Shown here: in pieces, positions 33,945-43,527 of the stretch
Position numbering within the stretch: the first letter of the stretch is position 1
How the letters are laid out: each line of letters begins with the position of its first letter
NCBI GenBank assembly: GCA_965249175.1
Contig: OZ252227.1
Location: 2,542,001 to 2,606,000, forward strand
Origin: CAZYFH01 sp965249175
GTDB taxonomy: Bacteria > Acidobacteriota > Vicinamibacteria > Vicinamibacterales > UBA8438
Direction of reading: 5' to 3'
DNA length: 64,000 bases
The notes under the pieces: generated by a model
Told to the model about the DNA's origin: nothing
Database searches by the model: none
The model's input: only the letters and a program-made list of their open reading frames with translations
Position numbers and translations under genes: made by a program

Positions 33945-36836
33945 TCAGGCTCCATGACACTTCTTGTACTTCTTGCCACTGCCGCAGGGGCACGGGTCGT
34001 TCCGTCCGACTTTCGCCGCCTCACGGCGCACCGTTTTCACGGCGGCGTCGTCGCCGCCGGTCCGCGCCGGTTGAGGACCGCCCGACGCGGTCGCGCCGCC
34101 CGCAAAGGCTCCGCCGGCGGTGGCCGGGTTGTTCAGCGACACGGGTGCCGCCCTGCGGATGGCGGGCCGGGCCGCGTGGCCGCGTTCTCCATCCCCCTTG
34201 ACGACTGGTCGCAGGCGCCACAGGTAGCGGACCGTTTCGTCGTCGATCCGATCCTTCATGGCCTGGAACATCGTGAAGCTCTCGCGCTTGTACTCGACCA
34301 GCGGATTGCGTTGGCCGTATCCCCGGAGGCCAATCCCCTCCTTGAGATGATCAAGGCCGTAGAGGTGGTCCTTCCACTGCGAGTCGACGACCTGGAGCAT
34401 GACGTCGCGCTCGACACGGCGAAGCACGCTCGCGTCGATCACCTCTTCCTTGTCGGCGTACTTCTGCTCGACGGCCGACCAGAGTGCGCTATGCATCTCG
34501 CCCGCGCTGCGATCGTCGAGATCGAGGGCACTGAGCGCGTCCTCGTCGAGCCCGAACGTCTCGCCGACGCGGAGCTTGAGCGCGGGCGTGTCCCAGTCCT
34601 CGGGTTCGGTGTCTTCTCCGCAATAGGTCTGGATGTTCTCGTCGACGAGTCCCTCGGCGAGCGTCATGAGGTAGGCACGGCTGTCGACTTCCTCATCACC
34701 CTCGAGCGTTACCGTGCCGTCGACGAGCTCGCGCCGTAGCGCATAGACGTTCTCCCGTTGCTTGTTCATCACGTCGTCGTATTCCAACAGGTGCTTGCGG
34801 ACGGAGAAGTTCTGCGCCTCGACCTGCTTCTGCGCGCGCTGTATGGCCTTGGTGACCATGTTGTGCTCGATCGGCACGCCGTCTTCCATGCCGAGCCGCG
34901 TCATGAGCCCTTGAATGCGATCTGACCCGAAGATGCGCATCAGGTCGTCCTCGAGCGACAGGTAGAAACGAGACGACCCTGGGTCACCCTGCCGGCCGGC
35001 GCGGCCACGGAGCTGGTTGTCGATGCGGCGGGCTTCGTGGCGCTCGGTGCCGATGATATGGAGGCCCCCGGCCGCGACCACCTCCTCGTGCTCTGCTGCG
35101 GCCTCCGTCTTGAAATGCGTGAGCAGCCGCTCCCAGTCGGCCCGTGGGACTCGGTAGAACCCGTCCTGGACGAAGTACACGAACTCCTCGTCATCGACGA
35201 AGCTCCCGCCCTCCGGCACACGTTCCGCGACCTCCTCGCTCAGTGCCTGGCGCCGCGCCATGTGCTCGGGGTTGCCGCCCAGGAGGATGTCCGTGCCCCG
35301 GCCCGCCATGTTCGTTGCGATCGTGACCGTGCCGCGGCGCCCGGCCTGCGCGACGATCTCGGCCTCCTTCTCGTGATACTTGGCGTTCAACACGACGTGT
35401 TTGATGCCGCTCCGTTTGAGCAAGGCGGACAGCGTCTCCGACTTCTCGATGGATACGGTGCCGACCAACACCGGTCGTCCCGCCTCTTGTTGTTCGAGGA
35501 CGTCGTCGACGATCGCGGCGTACTTCTCCTTGGCGGTTTTGTAGACCGCGTCGGCTTCCTCGAGTCGCAAGAGCGGACGGTTCGTGGGTGCGACGAACAC
35601 GTCGAGGTCGTAGATCTTGGCAAATTCGGGCGCTTCGGTTTCGGCCGTCCCGGTCATACCCGACAGCTTGTCGTATTTCCGAAAGTAGTTCTGAAAGGTG
35701 ATGGTCGCCAGGGTCTGGTTCTCGCGTTCGATCTTGACCTTTTCCTTCGCTTCTACCGCCTGGTGAAGGCCATCGCTCCACCGACGCCCGGGCATCAACC
35801 GGCCGGTGAACTCATCGACGATGACGACCTGGCCATCCTTCACCATGTAGTCCACGTCGCGCTCGAAGAGCGTGTGTGCCCGGAGCGCCTGGTTGACGTG
35901 ATGCAGCAACGGCATGTTGGCCGGGTCATACAGGCCGCCAGGCTGGAGCCGGCTTCCAAGCAGCTTTTCGGCCTTCGCCATCCCGGTTTCGGTCAGGGAC
36001 ACCGTCTTGTGCTTCTCGTCCTTGATGAAATCACCCGTGGACTCGAGCTCTTCTCGCTGTTCGGCAGGCACGTTGCCCTGCGTGACAGCGCCGGGTGTCA
36101 GGCGCGGGACGATGCGGTCGGCTTCAGCGTAGAGCTCCGTCGACTGCGCCGCTGGCCCGGAGATGATGAGCGGTGTGCGCGCCTCGTCGATCAGGATGCT
36201 GTCCACCTCATCGACGATCGCGAATCGATGGTCGCGTTGGACGAACTGCGTCGTCTCGAACTTCATGTTGTCGCGCAGATAGTCGAACCCAAACTCGTTG
36301 TTCGTGCCGTAGGTGATGTCACATCGATAGGCGGCGTGGCGCTCGGTGTCTCGCAGGTCGTGCTGGATCACACCGACGCTCATGCCCAGAAAGCGGTAGA
36401 TGCGGCCCATCCAGTCGGAATCCCGTCGGGCGAGGTAGTCGTTGACCGTCACGACGTGCACACCCTTCCCCTCGAGCGCGTTGAGGTAGGCGGCCAGCGT
36501 GGCGACGAGGGTCTTGCCCTCGCCCGTCTTCATTTCCGCGATCTTGCCGCGGTGCAGCATCATCCCGCCGATGAGCTGAACATCGAAGTGCCGCATGTCG
36601 AGCACGCGGCGGCCTGCCTCCCGCACCACGGCGAAGGCCTCGATGAGCAGGTCGTCCACGGTCGTGCCGCGCTCGATTTGCTCCTGAAACGCGGCCGTCT
36701 TGGCCTGCAGATCGGCGTCCGACAGCGCCCGTACGGTGGCCTCGCGCTCGTTGATTGCGGCGACAGTGGGTTGCACGCGTTTGAGGTCGCGCGAGTTCTG
36801 GGTGCCGAAGACCTTGGCGAGCAGCGTGTCGAGCAT
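33945..36836 (-). CDS. secA: Preprotein translocase ATPase
   Basis: 963 residues, full length. The motor that pushes preproteins through SecYEG. Marks in order: KTGEGKTLVATLAAYLNAL (Walker A), TNNEFGFDYLRDN, IVDEVDSILIDEARTPLIIS (DEAD box), MTGTAETEAPEF, GTVSIEKSE, NMAGRGTDILLGGN, LRGRAGRQGDPGSSRFYLS, and the zinc-binding tail CPCGSGKKYKKCH that contacts SecB or ribosomes. A Gly/Ala/Pro linker precedes the tail. A TAAAAT at 36889-36894 on the minus strand is a possible -10. guaB is translated directly behind it. Confidence 0.98.
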   Translation of the reverse strand: MLDTLLAKVFGTQNSRDLKRVQPTVAAINEREATVRALSDADLQAKTAAFQEQIERGTTVDDLLIEAFAVVREAGRRVLDMRHFDVQLIGGMMLHRGKIAEMKTGEGKTLVATLAAYLNALEGKGVHVVTVNDYLARRDSDWMGRIYRFLGMSVGVIQHDLRDTERHAAYRCDITYGTNNEFGFDYLRDNMKFETTQFVQRDHRFAIVDEVDSILIDEARTPLIISGPAAQSTELYAEADRIVPRLTPGAVTQGNVPAEQREELESTGDFIKDEKHKTVSLTETGMAKAEKLLGSRLQPGGLYDPANMPLLHHVNQALRAHTLFERDVDYMVKDGQVVIVDEFTGRLMPGRRWSDGLHQAVEAKEKVKIERENQTLATITFQNYFRKYDKLSGMTGTAETEAPEFAKIYDLDVFVAPTNRPLLRLEEADAVYKTAKEKYAAIVDDVLEQQEAGRPVLVGTVSIEKSETLSALLKRSGIKHVVLNAKYHEKEAEIVAQAGRRGTVTIATNMAGRGTDILLGGNPEHMARRQALSEEVAERVPEGGSFVDDEEFVYFVQDGFYRVPRADWERLLTHFKTEAAAEHEEVVAAGGLHIIGTERHEARRIDNQLRGRAGRQGDPGSSRFYLSLEDDLMRIFGSDRIQGLMTRLGMEDGVPIEHNMVTKAIQRAQKQVEAQNFSVRKHLLEYDDVMNKQRENVYALRRELVDGTVTLEGDEEVDSRAYLMTLAEGLVDENIQTYCGEDTEPEDWDTPALKLRVGETFGLDEDALSALDLDDRSAGEMHSALWSAVEQKYADKEEVIDASVLRRVERDVMLQVVDSQWKDHLYGLDHLKEGIGLRGYGQRNPLVEYKRESFTMFQAMKDRIDDETVRYLWRLRPVVKGDGERGHAARPAIRRAAPVSLNNPATAGGAFAGGATASGGPQPARTGGDDAAVKTVRREAAKVGRNDPCPCGSGKKYKKCHGA

Positions 36837-37006
36837 CAGGGTGTTGGAGGCCGAGCGCAGCCGAGCGTGCCGGCAAGCCCCGTCCGTCCTATTTTACGCG
36901 ACCGCGACGCACGGCGCGCGGGGGTCGGTGTCGGAACCGTTGGCCAAGGCGCGCACAGCGCGCCTCGCGGCCGCGGAGTTGGGCTCTCGTGGTCCCCCGC
37001 GTGGCG

Positions 37007-37033
37007 GCCGCGGGGGTTCGGGGCGCAGCCCCG
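37007..37033 (-). repeat. GC hairpin GGGGCTGCGCCCC downstream of the M23 gene
   Basis: Minus-strand reading CGGGGCTGCGCCCCG followed by AACCCCCGCG, seven bases after the M23 stop. The same 23-base pattern (one mismatch) stands at 44803-44826 on the plus strand, also just after a gene. Recurrent intergenic hairpin, possibly a REP-type terminator. Confidence 0.5.
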
Positions 37034-37039
37034 TCCAAG

Positions 37040-37933
37040 TTAGTTCGCAGAGACCGGACGAGATTCGGGGAGGAGCCGCAGCGGGTTGATCGTTCGACCG
37101 TTGGCCCGGACCTCGTAGTGCACGTTGTAGCCCGTCGCGCGGCCCGTGTCGCCCGCGTAGCCGATGACGTCTCCACGCTGCACGGTCTCTCCCGGGCGAA
37201 CCGCGAACTCAGAGAGATGGCCGTAACGTGTACTGAGACCGAACCCGTGGTCGATCTCAATCAGGTTGCCGTAATTGCCGCGCCGGCTCGCCGCCAGCAC
37301 CCGGCCCACCGCGGTCGCATAGACCGGCTGACCCCGGCGCGTGGAGATGTCGACAGCCGGGTGAAACTCGCGCTCACCGGTGAACGGGTCGCTCCGGTAG
37401 CCATAGGCCGCCGACAGCCATCCGTCGGCTGGCCACATCGTCGGGGTGGCGTCGGCCAACGCCTCGCGGCGCGCGACGCCAAGCTGCACGACGCGTAGTC
37501 GGTGATCCAGGGTGCCGAGGAGATCGCTGAGCAGGCCAAACGCGCGGCCCGGCGCCAGGCGAGCGGCGCCACCGAGTCCAACGGCGGCGACGCGCAGCGG
37601 CTCCGGCAAGCGGTCCACCGAGCGATCCGCGCCGGCACCGCGCGCGGTGCGGGCCGACAGGTTGGTGATGGCGAGCTGGAGCGATGCAATGTCGCCAGTC
37701 AGCTCCGTGGCGGATGCCCGGTAGCTCGAGTTTTCCACCTCGAGCCGCGCGTTTTGCAGCTGCAGATCGGCGATGTCGGCCTCCGCGGACCAGCGAGTGT
37801 GTAACGTCCAGCCGATCGGGAGCGCCATGACGGCGGCGATCACCGCCGCGACGGGGCGCACCGGCATCGTGAAGCGGTGCATGACACCACTGGCTCGGTC
37901 CGCGACGATGAATGAATAGCGTCTCGGGATCAT
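37040..37933 (-). CDS. M23-family (LytM-type) peptidoglycan endopeptidase, membrane-anchored
   Basis: 297 residues from ATG 37933 (the frame is open to TTG 37957). One N-terminal membrane segment (VAAVIAAVMALPIGWTLH), then a coiled-coil (ADIADLQLQNARLEVENSSY), then the M23 domain with SAAYGYRSDPFTG, the zinc motif FHPAVDIS, GNLIEIDHGFGLSTRYGHLS and GYAGDTGRATGYNVHYEVR. All four metal and catalytic His/Asp positions look intact, so it may cut peptide bridges rather than act only as an activator. The start follows an AT-rich stretch (37955-37985) likely to hold its promoter. Confidence 0.9.
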   Translation of the reverse strand: MIPRRYSFIVADRASGVMHRFTMPVRPVAAVIAAVMALPIGWTLHTRWSAEADIADLQLQNARLEVENSSYRASATELTGDIASLQLAITNLSARTARGAGADRSVDRLPEPLRVAAVGLGGAARLAPGRAFGLLSDLLGTLDHRLRVVQLGVARREALADATPTMWPADGWLSAAYGYRSDPFTGEREFHPAVDISTRRGQPVYATAVGRVLAASRRGNYGNLIEIDHGFGLSTRYGHLSEFAVRPGETVQRGDVIGYAGDTGRATGYNVHYEVRANGRTINPLRLLPESRPVSAN

Positions 37934-38051
37934 GCCTACGGTCGCGCTGCACCCCAAAAAAATCGGGAAACTTTACCATATTTCTGTACATGGCGTGTTC
38001 GTGCTTGTCTAAATGCGAACATAAGGCGAATGTTTGGCGCGGCGCTGATGC

Positions 38052-39242
38052 TAGCGTCCTGTAACAGAAACAAGTAAACGGTTATGGCGACCTCGGCGGA
38101 TCCCTCGATAGGAGGTGCACGTGAGAGGTCCTGCCCCGGTGACAGTCACAGTGAGTGAAGACGAACGGCAACGGCTCGACTCGTGGGCCCACCGGTCGCG
38201 GAGTGCCCCGCAGGTGGCGCGGCGCGCCCGCATCATCCTGGCCTGTGCGGCCGGCCGGTCGACGACCTGCATCGCCAGACGCCTCCACGTCTCGCGGACC
38301 ACCGTGTGCAAGTGGCGCACGCGCTTTCTGCGCGACCGGCTGGAGGGGTTGATCGACGAACCGCGCCCGGGCACGCCACGGCGGATTACCGATGCGCAGG
38401 TGGAGCAGGTGGTGATTGCGACCCTGGAGACCACGCCTCGTGGGGCGACGCATTGGAGCACGCGCGATATGGCGAAGGCGACGGGCCTGAGTCACATGAC
38501 CATCCAGCGCATGTGGCAGGCCTTTGGGTTGCAGCCGCATCGCAGCGAGACCTTCAAGCTGTCGCCAGACCCGCAGCTGGTCGAGAAGGTGCGCGATATC
38601 GTCGGGCTGTACGTCAATCCGCCGGACCATGCCCTGGTGCTCTGCGTGGACGAGAAGTCGCAGATTCAGGCGTTGGATCGGACGGCCCCCCTGCTGCCCA
38701 TGCAACCCGGGCAGGCCGAGCGGCGCACGCATGATTATCGGCGGCACGGCACGACCTCGCTGTTTGCGGCCCTCGACGTCAAGACGGGCGAGGTGCTCGC
38801 CGCCATGCACCAGCGGCATCGCTCGATCGAGTTTCGCACGTTCCTCGATGCGATCGACGCGCACGTCCCCGCCGACCTGGACGTGCACCTGATCGTGGAC
38901 AACTACGGGACGCACAAAACCGCGATCATTCACCGCTGGTTGGCCAAGCGTCCGCGATTCCACCTGCACTTCACCCCGACCTATGGGTCCTGGATGAACC
39001 TGGTCGAACGGTGGTTCGCAGCGCTGACGACTACGCAGCTACGCCGCGGCGTCCACCGGAGCGTCGCGGCCCTCAAGCGCGCCATCCAAGCGTTCATCGA
39101 GGTCACGAATGAGCAACCGAAGCCGTTCGTCTGGACCAAGAGTGCCGACGAGATCCTCGCGAGCATCGCCCGGTTTGCTCACCGAACGCTGGCCGCACAT
39201 CCAGCATGAACTCTGTTCGCGAATCACTGTTACAGGACACTA
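38052..39242. mobile_element. Complete IS630-family insertion sequence
   Basis: Bounded by TA duplications at 38052-38053 and 39241-39242, the hallmark of IS630/Tc1 elements. 14-bp terminal inverted repeats: GCGTCCTGTAACAG on the left, and CTGTTACAGGACAC on the right, one mismatch. It encodes a single intact transposase. The target is CTAG at the comM stop codon; the stop TAG is retained. The element lies between comM and the M23 gene, both on the minus strand, and may have broken their co-transcription. Its ends match the MITE at 25950-26124. Confidence 0.93.
38121..39209 (+). CDS. IS630-family transposase
   Basis: 362 residues from GTG 38121, five bases after AGGAGG; an earlier GTG at 38115 overlaps that site. 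N-terminal helix-turn-helix pair (APQVARRARIILACAAG, CIARRLHVSRTTVCKWRTRF) and an HTH_32-like region (GATHWSTRDMAKATGLSHMT); then the DDE nuclease: first Asp in LVLCVDEKSQI, second in LIVDNYGTHKT, Glu in MNLVERWFAAL. The frame is intact, so the element is potentially active. Confidence 0.95.
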   Translation: MRGPAPVTVTVSEDERQRLDSWAHRSRSAPQVARRARIILACAAGRSTTCIARRLHVSRTTVCKWRTRFLRDRLEGLIDEPRPGTPRRITDAQVEQVVIATLETTPRGATHWSTRDMAKATGLSHMTIQRMWQAFGLQPHRSETFKLSPDPQLVEKVRDIVGLYVNPPDHALVLCVDEKSQIQALDRTAPLLPMQPGQAERRTHDYRRHGTTSLFAALDVKTGEVLAAMHQRHRSIEFRTFLDAIDAHVPADLDVHLIVDNYGTHKTAIIHRWLAKRPRFHLHFTPTYGSWMNLVERWFAALTTTQLRRGVHRSVAALKRAIQAFIEVTNEQPKPFVWTKSADEILASIARFAHRTLAAHPA

Positions 39243-40754
39243 GCGATGCCCGGTCATCCGATACTGGAGCGCCTCGGCGACGTGTGACACGTCGACTCGG
39301 TGCGCATCGGCGAGATCAGCGATCGTTCGTGCCACTTTCAGCACCCGGTCGTAGCTCCGGGCGCTCAGCGGCAAGCGCTGCGCGGCTGCGGCGAGGAGTC
39401 GCGTTCCCTCAGTGTCAAGGGCACAATGCAGGCGTAGCGTCTGGCCCGCGAGATCCGCATTGACGTACGGCGTGTTTCCGAAGCGCCCCTTCTGACGTGC
39501 GCGCGCGGCTGACACCCGAGTGCGGACCGACGCCGAGGCCTCCCCGGTTGGATCGCCGACGAGCTCCTCGATGGAAAGCGCCGGAACCTCGACGACCAGG
39601 TCGAGGCGGTCAAGCAGCGGACCTGACATCCGGCTCTGGTAGCGCTCAACCTGGAGAGGCGTGCAGCGGCAGGGGCGGCGACGGTCGCCGCGGTAGCCGC
39701 ACGGACAAGGATTCATCGCGCCCACGAGCAGGAATCGAGCGGGGAAGCTGACGGTGCGCGCCGCGCGGGCGATCCGCACGACGCCCTCTTCGAGCGGTTC
39801 GCGCAACGCCTCCAACGCCCGCCGATCGAACTCGAGCATCTCATCGAGAAAGAGGACGCCGTTGTGGGCCAGGCTGGCCTCGCCCGGACGCGGGTCGCTG
39901 CCGCCCCCGACCAGCGCGGCTCCCGACACGGTGTGGTGCGGTGCGCGAAAGGGACGCGCGGCGAGGAGCCCGGTCGAGCGCGCGAGCAGTCCGGCTACAG
40001 AGTGAATCGACGTCGTGGCCACCGCTTCGTCGAAGCTCGGCGCGGGCAGGAGACCCGGGAGCCGTCGCGCGAGGAGCGTCTTGCCCGCGCCCGGCGGGCC
40101 AACGAAGAGGATATTGTGCCGTCCGGCGGCGGCCACTTCGAGCGCGCGTCGCGCGACGATCTGACCCTTGACGTCGGCGAGATCGGGGGATTCGCACGTC
40201 GCCGATCGAGCGGGTACGGGCGCGACGGGGCGCGATGTCGCCGGTGCCCGGCCGGCGAGCACCTCGACCATGCTCGCGAGCGTGTCCACGGGGACAATGT
40301 CGAGGCCCGGTACGACGGCGGCCTCCAGCGCATTGACCGTGGGCACCACGAGTCGCATGCCGTGTTGGCGGGCGGCGAGCGCGACGGGGAGCACGCCCGG
40401 CGTTGGCTGGATCCCGCCGTCGAGCGAGAGCTCCCCGATGACGAGTGCGTCACGAAATGCGTCGGGTTCCACGTGCCCGGACGCGGCGAGGATGCCGAGC
40501 GCGACGGGCAGGTCGAAGGAGGCGCCGGTCTTGCGGACGTCGGCCGGAGCCAGGTTGACGGTGACCCGGTGGTCGGGAAACGCCCACCCGGAGTTCCGGA
40601 TCGCGCTGCGCACGCGGTCGCGGCTCTCGCGCACGCTCGAATCGGGCAGACCGACGACCACGAACTGCGGCAGTCCGAGGCCGACATCGACTTCGACATG
40701 AACGACCGACGCATGAACGCCGTCGAGCGTCGCCGATTGCACACGAGCGAGCAC
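39240..40754 (-). CDS. comM: YifB/ComM family Mg-chelatase-like AAA+ ATPase
   Basis: 504 residues from GTG 40754, giving the usual start LARVQSATLDG and usual length; the longer open frame runs through a dispersed repeat and is not coding. ComM is a helicase that promotes branch migration during natural transformation. Marks: VGLGLPQFVVVGLPDSSVRE (lon-like N-domain), FVGPPGAGKTLLARRLPGLL (Walker A), VLFLDEMLEFDR (Walker B), NPCPCGYRGDRRRPCRCT (the Cys-rich loop typical of YifB). The IS630 insertion touches its TAG stop but leaves the protein complete. Confidence 0.93.
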   Translation of the reverse strand: MLARVQSATLDGVHASVVHVEVDVGLGLPQFVVVGLPDSSVRESRDRVRSAIRNSGWAFPDHRVTVNLAPADVRKTGASFDLPVALGILAASGHVEPDAFRDALVIGELSLDGGIQPTPGVLPVALAARQHGMRLVVPTVNALEAAVVPGLDIVPVDTLASMVEVLAGRAPATSRPVAPVPARSATCESPDLADVKGQIVARRALEVAAAGRHNILFVGPPGAGKTLLARRLPGLLPAPSFDEAVATTSIHSVAGLLARSTGLLAARPFRAPHHTVSGAALVGGGSDPRPGEASLAHNGVLFLDEMLEFDRRALEALREPLEEGVVRIARAARTVSFPARFLLVGAMNPCPCGYRGDRRRPCRCTPLQVERYQSRMSGPLLDRLDLVVEVPALSIEELVGDPTGEASASVRTRVSAARARQKGRFGNTPYVNADLAGQTLRLHCALDTEGTRLLAAAAQRLPLSARSYDRVLKVARTIADLADAHRVDVSHVAEALQYRMTGHR

Positions 40755-40761
40755 GATACTG

Positions 40762-40795
40762 GACCCCACATCAACCCACGTGAACTCGTGGGAGA
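40762..40795. repeat. Third copy of the dispersed palindromic repeat
   Basis: TCAACCCACGTGAACTCG at 40771-40788 is identical over 18 bases to 29460-29477. The flanks form a partial palindrome (CCACATCAACCCACGTGAACTCGTGG). It lies immediately upstream of comM. An 18-base identity is far beyond chance in 64 kb. Confidence 0.65.
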
Positions 40796-41035
40796 GACAG
40801 CAAGGGACGGTCCAGCGTACGGAGCTGCGTGAGGCAAGACGTTTTTCGCGCTGGTGCCGGGCGCGCGGTGCAGATCCTGCCATGCGGTCGCGTGACCCGA
40901 GGCCCGGGAACTGCACCCTTTCGACACAGCCTGCGGGCGTCACGGTGCCGCCGAGTCCCGCGGGTATGATGTACGCCGTCCAGTTGCCCCGACGAGGTCG
41001 TTAGGGGGCGCGAATGAGAAGTATGGACGCGTCAC

Positions 41036-41713
41036 ATGCGGCTATCGATCATCATTCCGGTGTTCAACGAGTGCGCCACCATCCGAACGGTGCTAGAACG
41101 AGTCGCGGCCGTCGATCTCGACACGGAAGTGGTCGTCGTGGACGACGGTTCCACGGACGGGACTCGCGAGGTGCTGGCGGAGCTGGACGGGAACGGACTG
41201 ACCGTCGTCTTACATGACACGAACCGGGGCAAGGGTGCCGCATTGCGGACGGGCGTCCGCCATGTCACTGGCGACTATGTGGTCGTCCAGGACGCGGACC
41301 TCGAGTATGACCCGGCGGACTATCACAAGCTGCTGGCTGTGGCGGAGGAGCGCCAGGCGGACGTCGTGTACGGCTCGCGCCTTGCCGAGACGCGCCCCAC
41401 GATGGCGCTGCGTCACTGGCTCGGCAACCGGCTCCTGACCGGGTTCACAAACCTGCTGTTTCAGTCTGCACTCACGGATATGGAAACGTGTTACAAGCTG
41501 CTTCGTCGCAGTGTGCTGGCCGACATCGACATCGTCTCGAATAGCTACAACGTCGAACCGGAGATCACCGCGAAGTTACTCAAACGCGGGTTCGTCATCC
41601 ACGAGGTTCCTATCAGCTACACGGCGCGAAGCCTGGCCGAAGGCAAGAAGATCCGATTGGTGGACTTCGTGTCTGCGGTCTGGACGCTCGCCAGATACCG
41701 CGTGTCGGCGTGA
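41036..41713 (+). CDS. Family 2 glycosyltransferase, polyprenyl-phosphate sugar transferase type
   Basis: 225 residues. GT-A fold: LSIIIPVFNECATIRTVLE, the nucleotide-binding VVVVDDGSTDGTREVL, and the metal motif VVQDADLEYDP. SNSYNVEPEITAKLLKRG and VPISYTARSLAEGKKI resemble dolichyl- or undecaprenyl-phosphate mannose/glucose synthases without membrane anchors. Likely reaction: transfer of a hexose from a nucleotide sugar to a lipid phosphate or glycan at the inner membrane face. A TATGAT at 40965-40970 could be its -10. Convergent with the aldehyde dehydrogenase gene. Confidence 0.87.
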   Translation: MRLSIIIPVFNECATIRTVLERVAAVDLDTEVVVVDDGSTDGTREVLAELDGNGLTVVLHDTNRGKGAALRTGVRHVTGDYVVVQDADLEYDPADYHKLLAVAEERQADVVYGSRLAETRPTMALRHWLGNRLLTGFTNLLFQSALTDMETCYKLLRRSVLADIDIVSNSYNVEPEITAKLLKRGFVIHEVPISYTARSLAEGKKIRLVDFVSAVWTLARYRVSA

Positions 41714-41722
41714 CCGGGCCAA

Positions 41723-43513
41723 TCAGCGCCCGGTGAGCCCCGTCTCCACCAGCACGCCGCGCGTCGTGCCGAGATCGCGCGCCGATGGCGTGACGATCGT
41801 CCGGTCGTCGATCAGGATGGAGCGTTCCTCGTCAATCGCCGCGCGAACGTCCGCCTCGCACACGAACGCCGCCGGCGTGGCGGGCGGCGTCGGTGACGGG
41901 ATCACTGGCGGGGCGGGCAGCGTCGGTGACGGGATCGGCATCCGTGATGGTTGCGCCGGCTTGGAGAGTGTTGTGCGCCTGGTCGCCGGGACGCGCGTGC
42001 CGCGCGCGGCGAGGAAGGCGTCGATGCGCGTGGCAAGCGCGTGCGGATCGAGCGCAGCCGGTGCGGCATGATGACGCGGTGCCGCCGGGAGGTGCCGCGG
42101 CGCCGCTGCGCCGGTGGCATCGGGACGCGGCGCCTGGCGGATCCCGTACGCGACACGCTTGATGTTCAGCAGGTGGCGCGGCGTGATGTTGTCAGAGGTG
42201 ATGTTGCCGCCGTGGCCGCCGCACCCGAGTGTCATCGCCGGCTCGAGACCCGTCGTCAACCCGATCGAACCGAGGGTCGTGGGCGTGTTGACCACGATCC
42301 GAAACGCGGGCTTCTTCAGGCCGAACTCGAGGACGATCGCATCGTCGCGAGAGTGGATCGCCATCGTGTGCCCCAGACCGCCGTATCCGAGGATCTCCTT
42401 GCACCGCTCGCAACCGGCGCGCCAGTCGTCGACCACATAGAACGCGAGCACCGGACAGAGCTTCTCGATTGACAGCGGATGATCGCGTCCAACACCCGTG
42501 AGGGGCGCGATCAGCACCCGTGTCTCGGGCGGCACGTCGATGCCCGCCTGCTGAGCAATCTCGACGGCGCTCTTGCCGACGAGGGCAGGATTCGGGAGTC
42601 GCTGCGGGGTCACGAGCGCCGCCGCGACCCTCGCACTCTCCGATGTGCTCATGAAGTGCCCACCGGCGGCCTGAAACGCGCGTCGCACGTCGTCTGCAAT
42701 GGCGGCATCGACGACGACGGCGTTCTCGGCAGAGCACAGCACGCCGTTGTCGAAGGTCTTGCCGGTCATGATGTCGTCGACGGCCTTCGGCACGTCCGCC
42801 GATCGCTCGATGTAGGCGGGCGCGTTGCCCGGTCCGACGCCATATGCTGGCTTGCCCGCGGAGTACGCGGCGCGGACGAGCCCGAGCCCGCCGGTCGACA
42901 GAATGAGGGCGATCTCGCGCCGCTTCATGAGGGCCTGGGTACCGGCGAGCGTCACCGTCGTCATGCATCCGATGGCGCCGTTCGGCAGACCGGCCGAGGT
43001 GGCCGCGCGCGACATCAACTCGACCGTGCGAGTGATGCTACCAACGGCCGCGGGATGCGGGCTGACCACGATAGCGCAGCGCGCCTTGATTGCGATCAGG
43101 AGCTTGTAGATAGCGGTCGATGTGGGGTTTGTGGATGGCACGATTGCCGCGACGACCCCGAACGGCTCCGCGATCTCCACGACGCGCCGGTCGTCGTGCC
43201 TGGCGATGACACCGACCGTCGCCATCGGGCGGATGAAGTCGTATACGGTGCGGGCCGCGAAGAGGTTTTTCTGGACCTTGTCCGCGACGACCCCATAGCC
43301 CGTCTCTTGAACGGCCGCCGCTGCAAGCGGCTCGGCCTGGTCGGCGGCCACCCCGGCCATCGCGCCGACGATTGCGTCGATCTGCGCCTGCGTGAGCTCC
43401 GTGAGTCGCTGCTGGGCTTGTTTGGCTCGCTCGGCGAGCCGCGTGGCCTCGCGAACAGCGAGGTCATCTCGGTCGGACGCGGCCGTCACGTCAACCATGC
43501 AAGGCAAGGACAC
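41723..43513 (-). CDS. CoA-acylating aldehyde dehydrogenase of a bacterial microcompartment (EutE/PduP-like) with long C-terminal extension
   Basis: 596 residues, well over the usual 460-500. The core (to about residue 455) is an acylating aldehyde dehydrogenase: FGVVAAIVPSTNPTST, ALILSTGGLGLVRAAYSAG, VGPGNAPAYIERSADVP, catalytic Cys in FDNGVLCSAENAVVVD, and HTMAIHSRDDAIVLEFG. It would convert an aldehyde, CoA and NAD to acyl-CoA. A Pro/Ala/Thr-rich linker and a small end module (FVCEADVRAAIDEERSIL then TIVTPSARDLG) follow. The end phrase resembles short modules on other microcompartment proteins, so it may target the enzyme into a shell. A BMC-H gene lies 14 bases upstream in the same direction. 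Start GTG 43513 or ATG 43498. Confidence 0.88.
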   Translation of the reverse strand: MSLPCMVDVTAASDRDDLAVREATRLAERAKQAQQRLTELTQAQIDAIVGAMAGVAADQAEPLAAAAVQETGYGVVADKVQKNLFAARTVYDFIRPMATVGVIARHDDRRVVEIAEPFGVVAAIVPSTNPTSTAIYKLLIAIKARCAIVVSPHPAAVGSITRTVELMSRAATSAGLPNGAIGCMTTVTLAGTQALMKRREIALILSTGGLGLVRAAYSAGKPAYGVGPGNAPAYIERSADVPKAVDDIMTGKTFDNGVLCSAENAVVVDAAIADDVRRAFQAAGGHFMSTSESARVAAALVTPQRLPNPALVGKSAVEIAQQAGIDVPPETRVLIAPLTGVGRDHPLSIEKLCPVLAFYVVDDWRAGCERCKEILGYGGLGHTMAIHSRDDAIVLEFGLKKPAFRIVVNTPTTLGSIGLTTGLEPAMTLGCGGHGGNITSDNITPRHLLNIKRVAYGIRQAPRPDATGAAAPRHLPAAPRHHAAPAALDPHALATRIDAFLAARGTRVPATRRTTLSKPAQPSRMPIPSPTLPAPPVIPSPTPPATPAAFVCEADVRAAIDEERSILIDDRTIVTPSARDLGTTRGVLVETGLTGR

Positions 43514-43527
43514 CCGAACGCGGGCCG

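Noticed and set aside
37997..38020. LexA-like box GTTCG...CGAAC upstream of the M23 gene
   Set aside because: Arms of only five bases with 14 between them; not distinguishable from chance.
40755..40943. N-terminal extension of comM
   Set aside because: It runs through a dispersed palindromic repeat, and the family starts at LARVQSATLDG.
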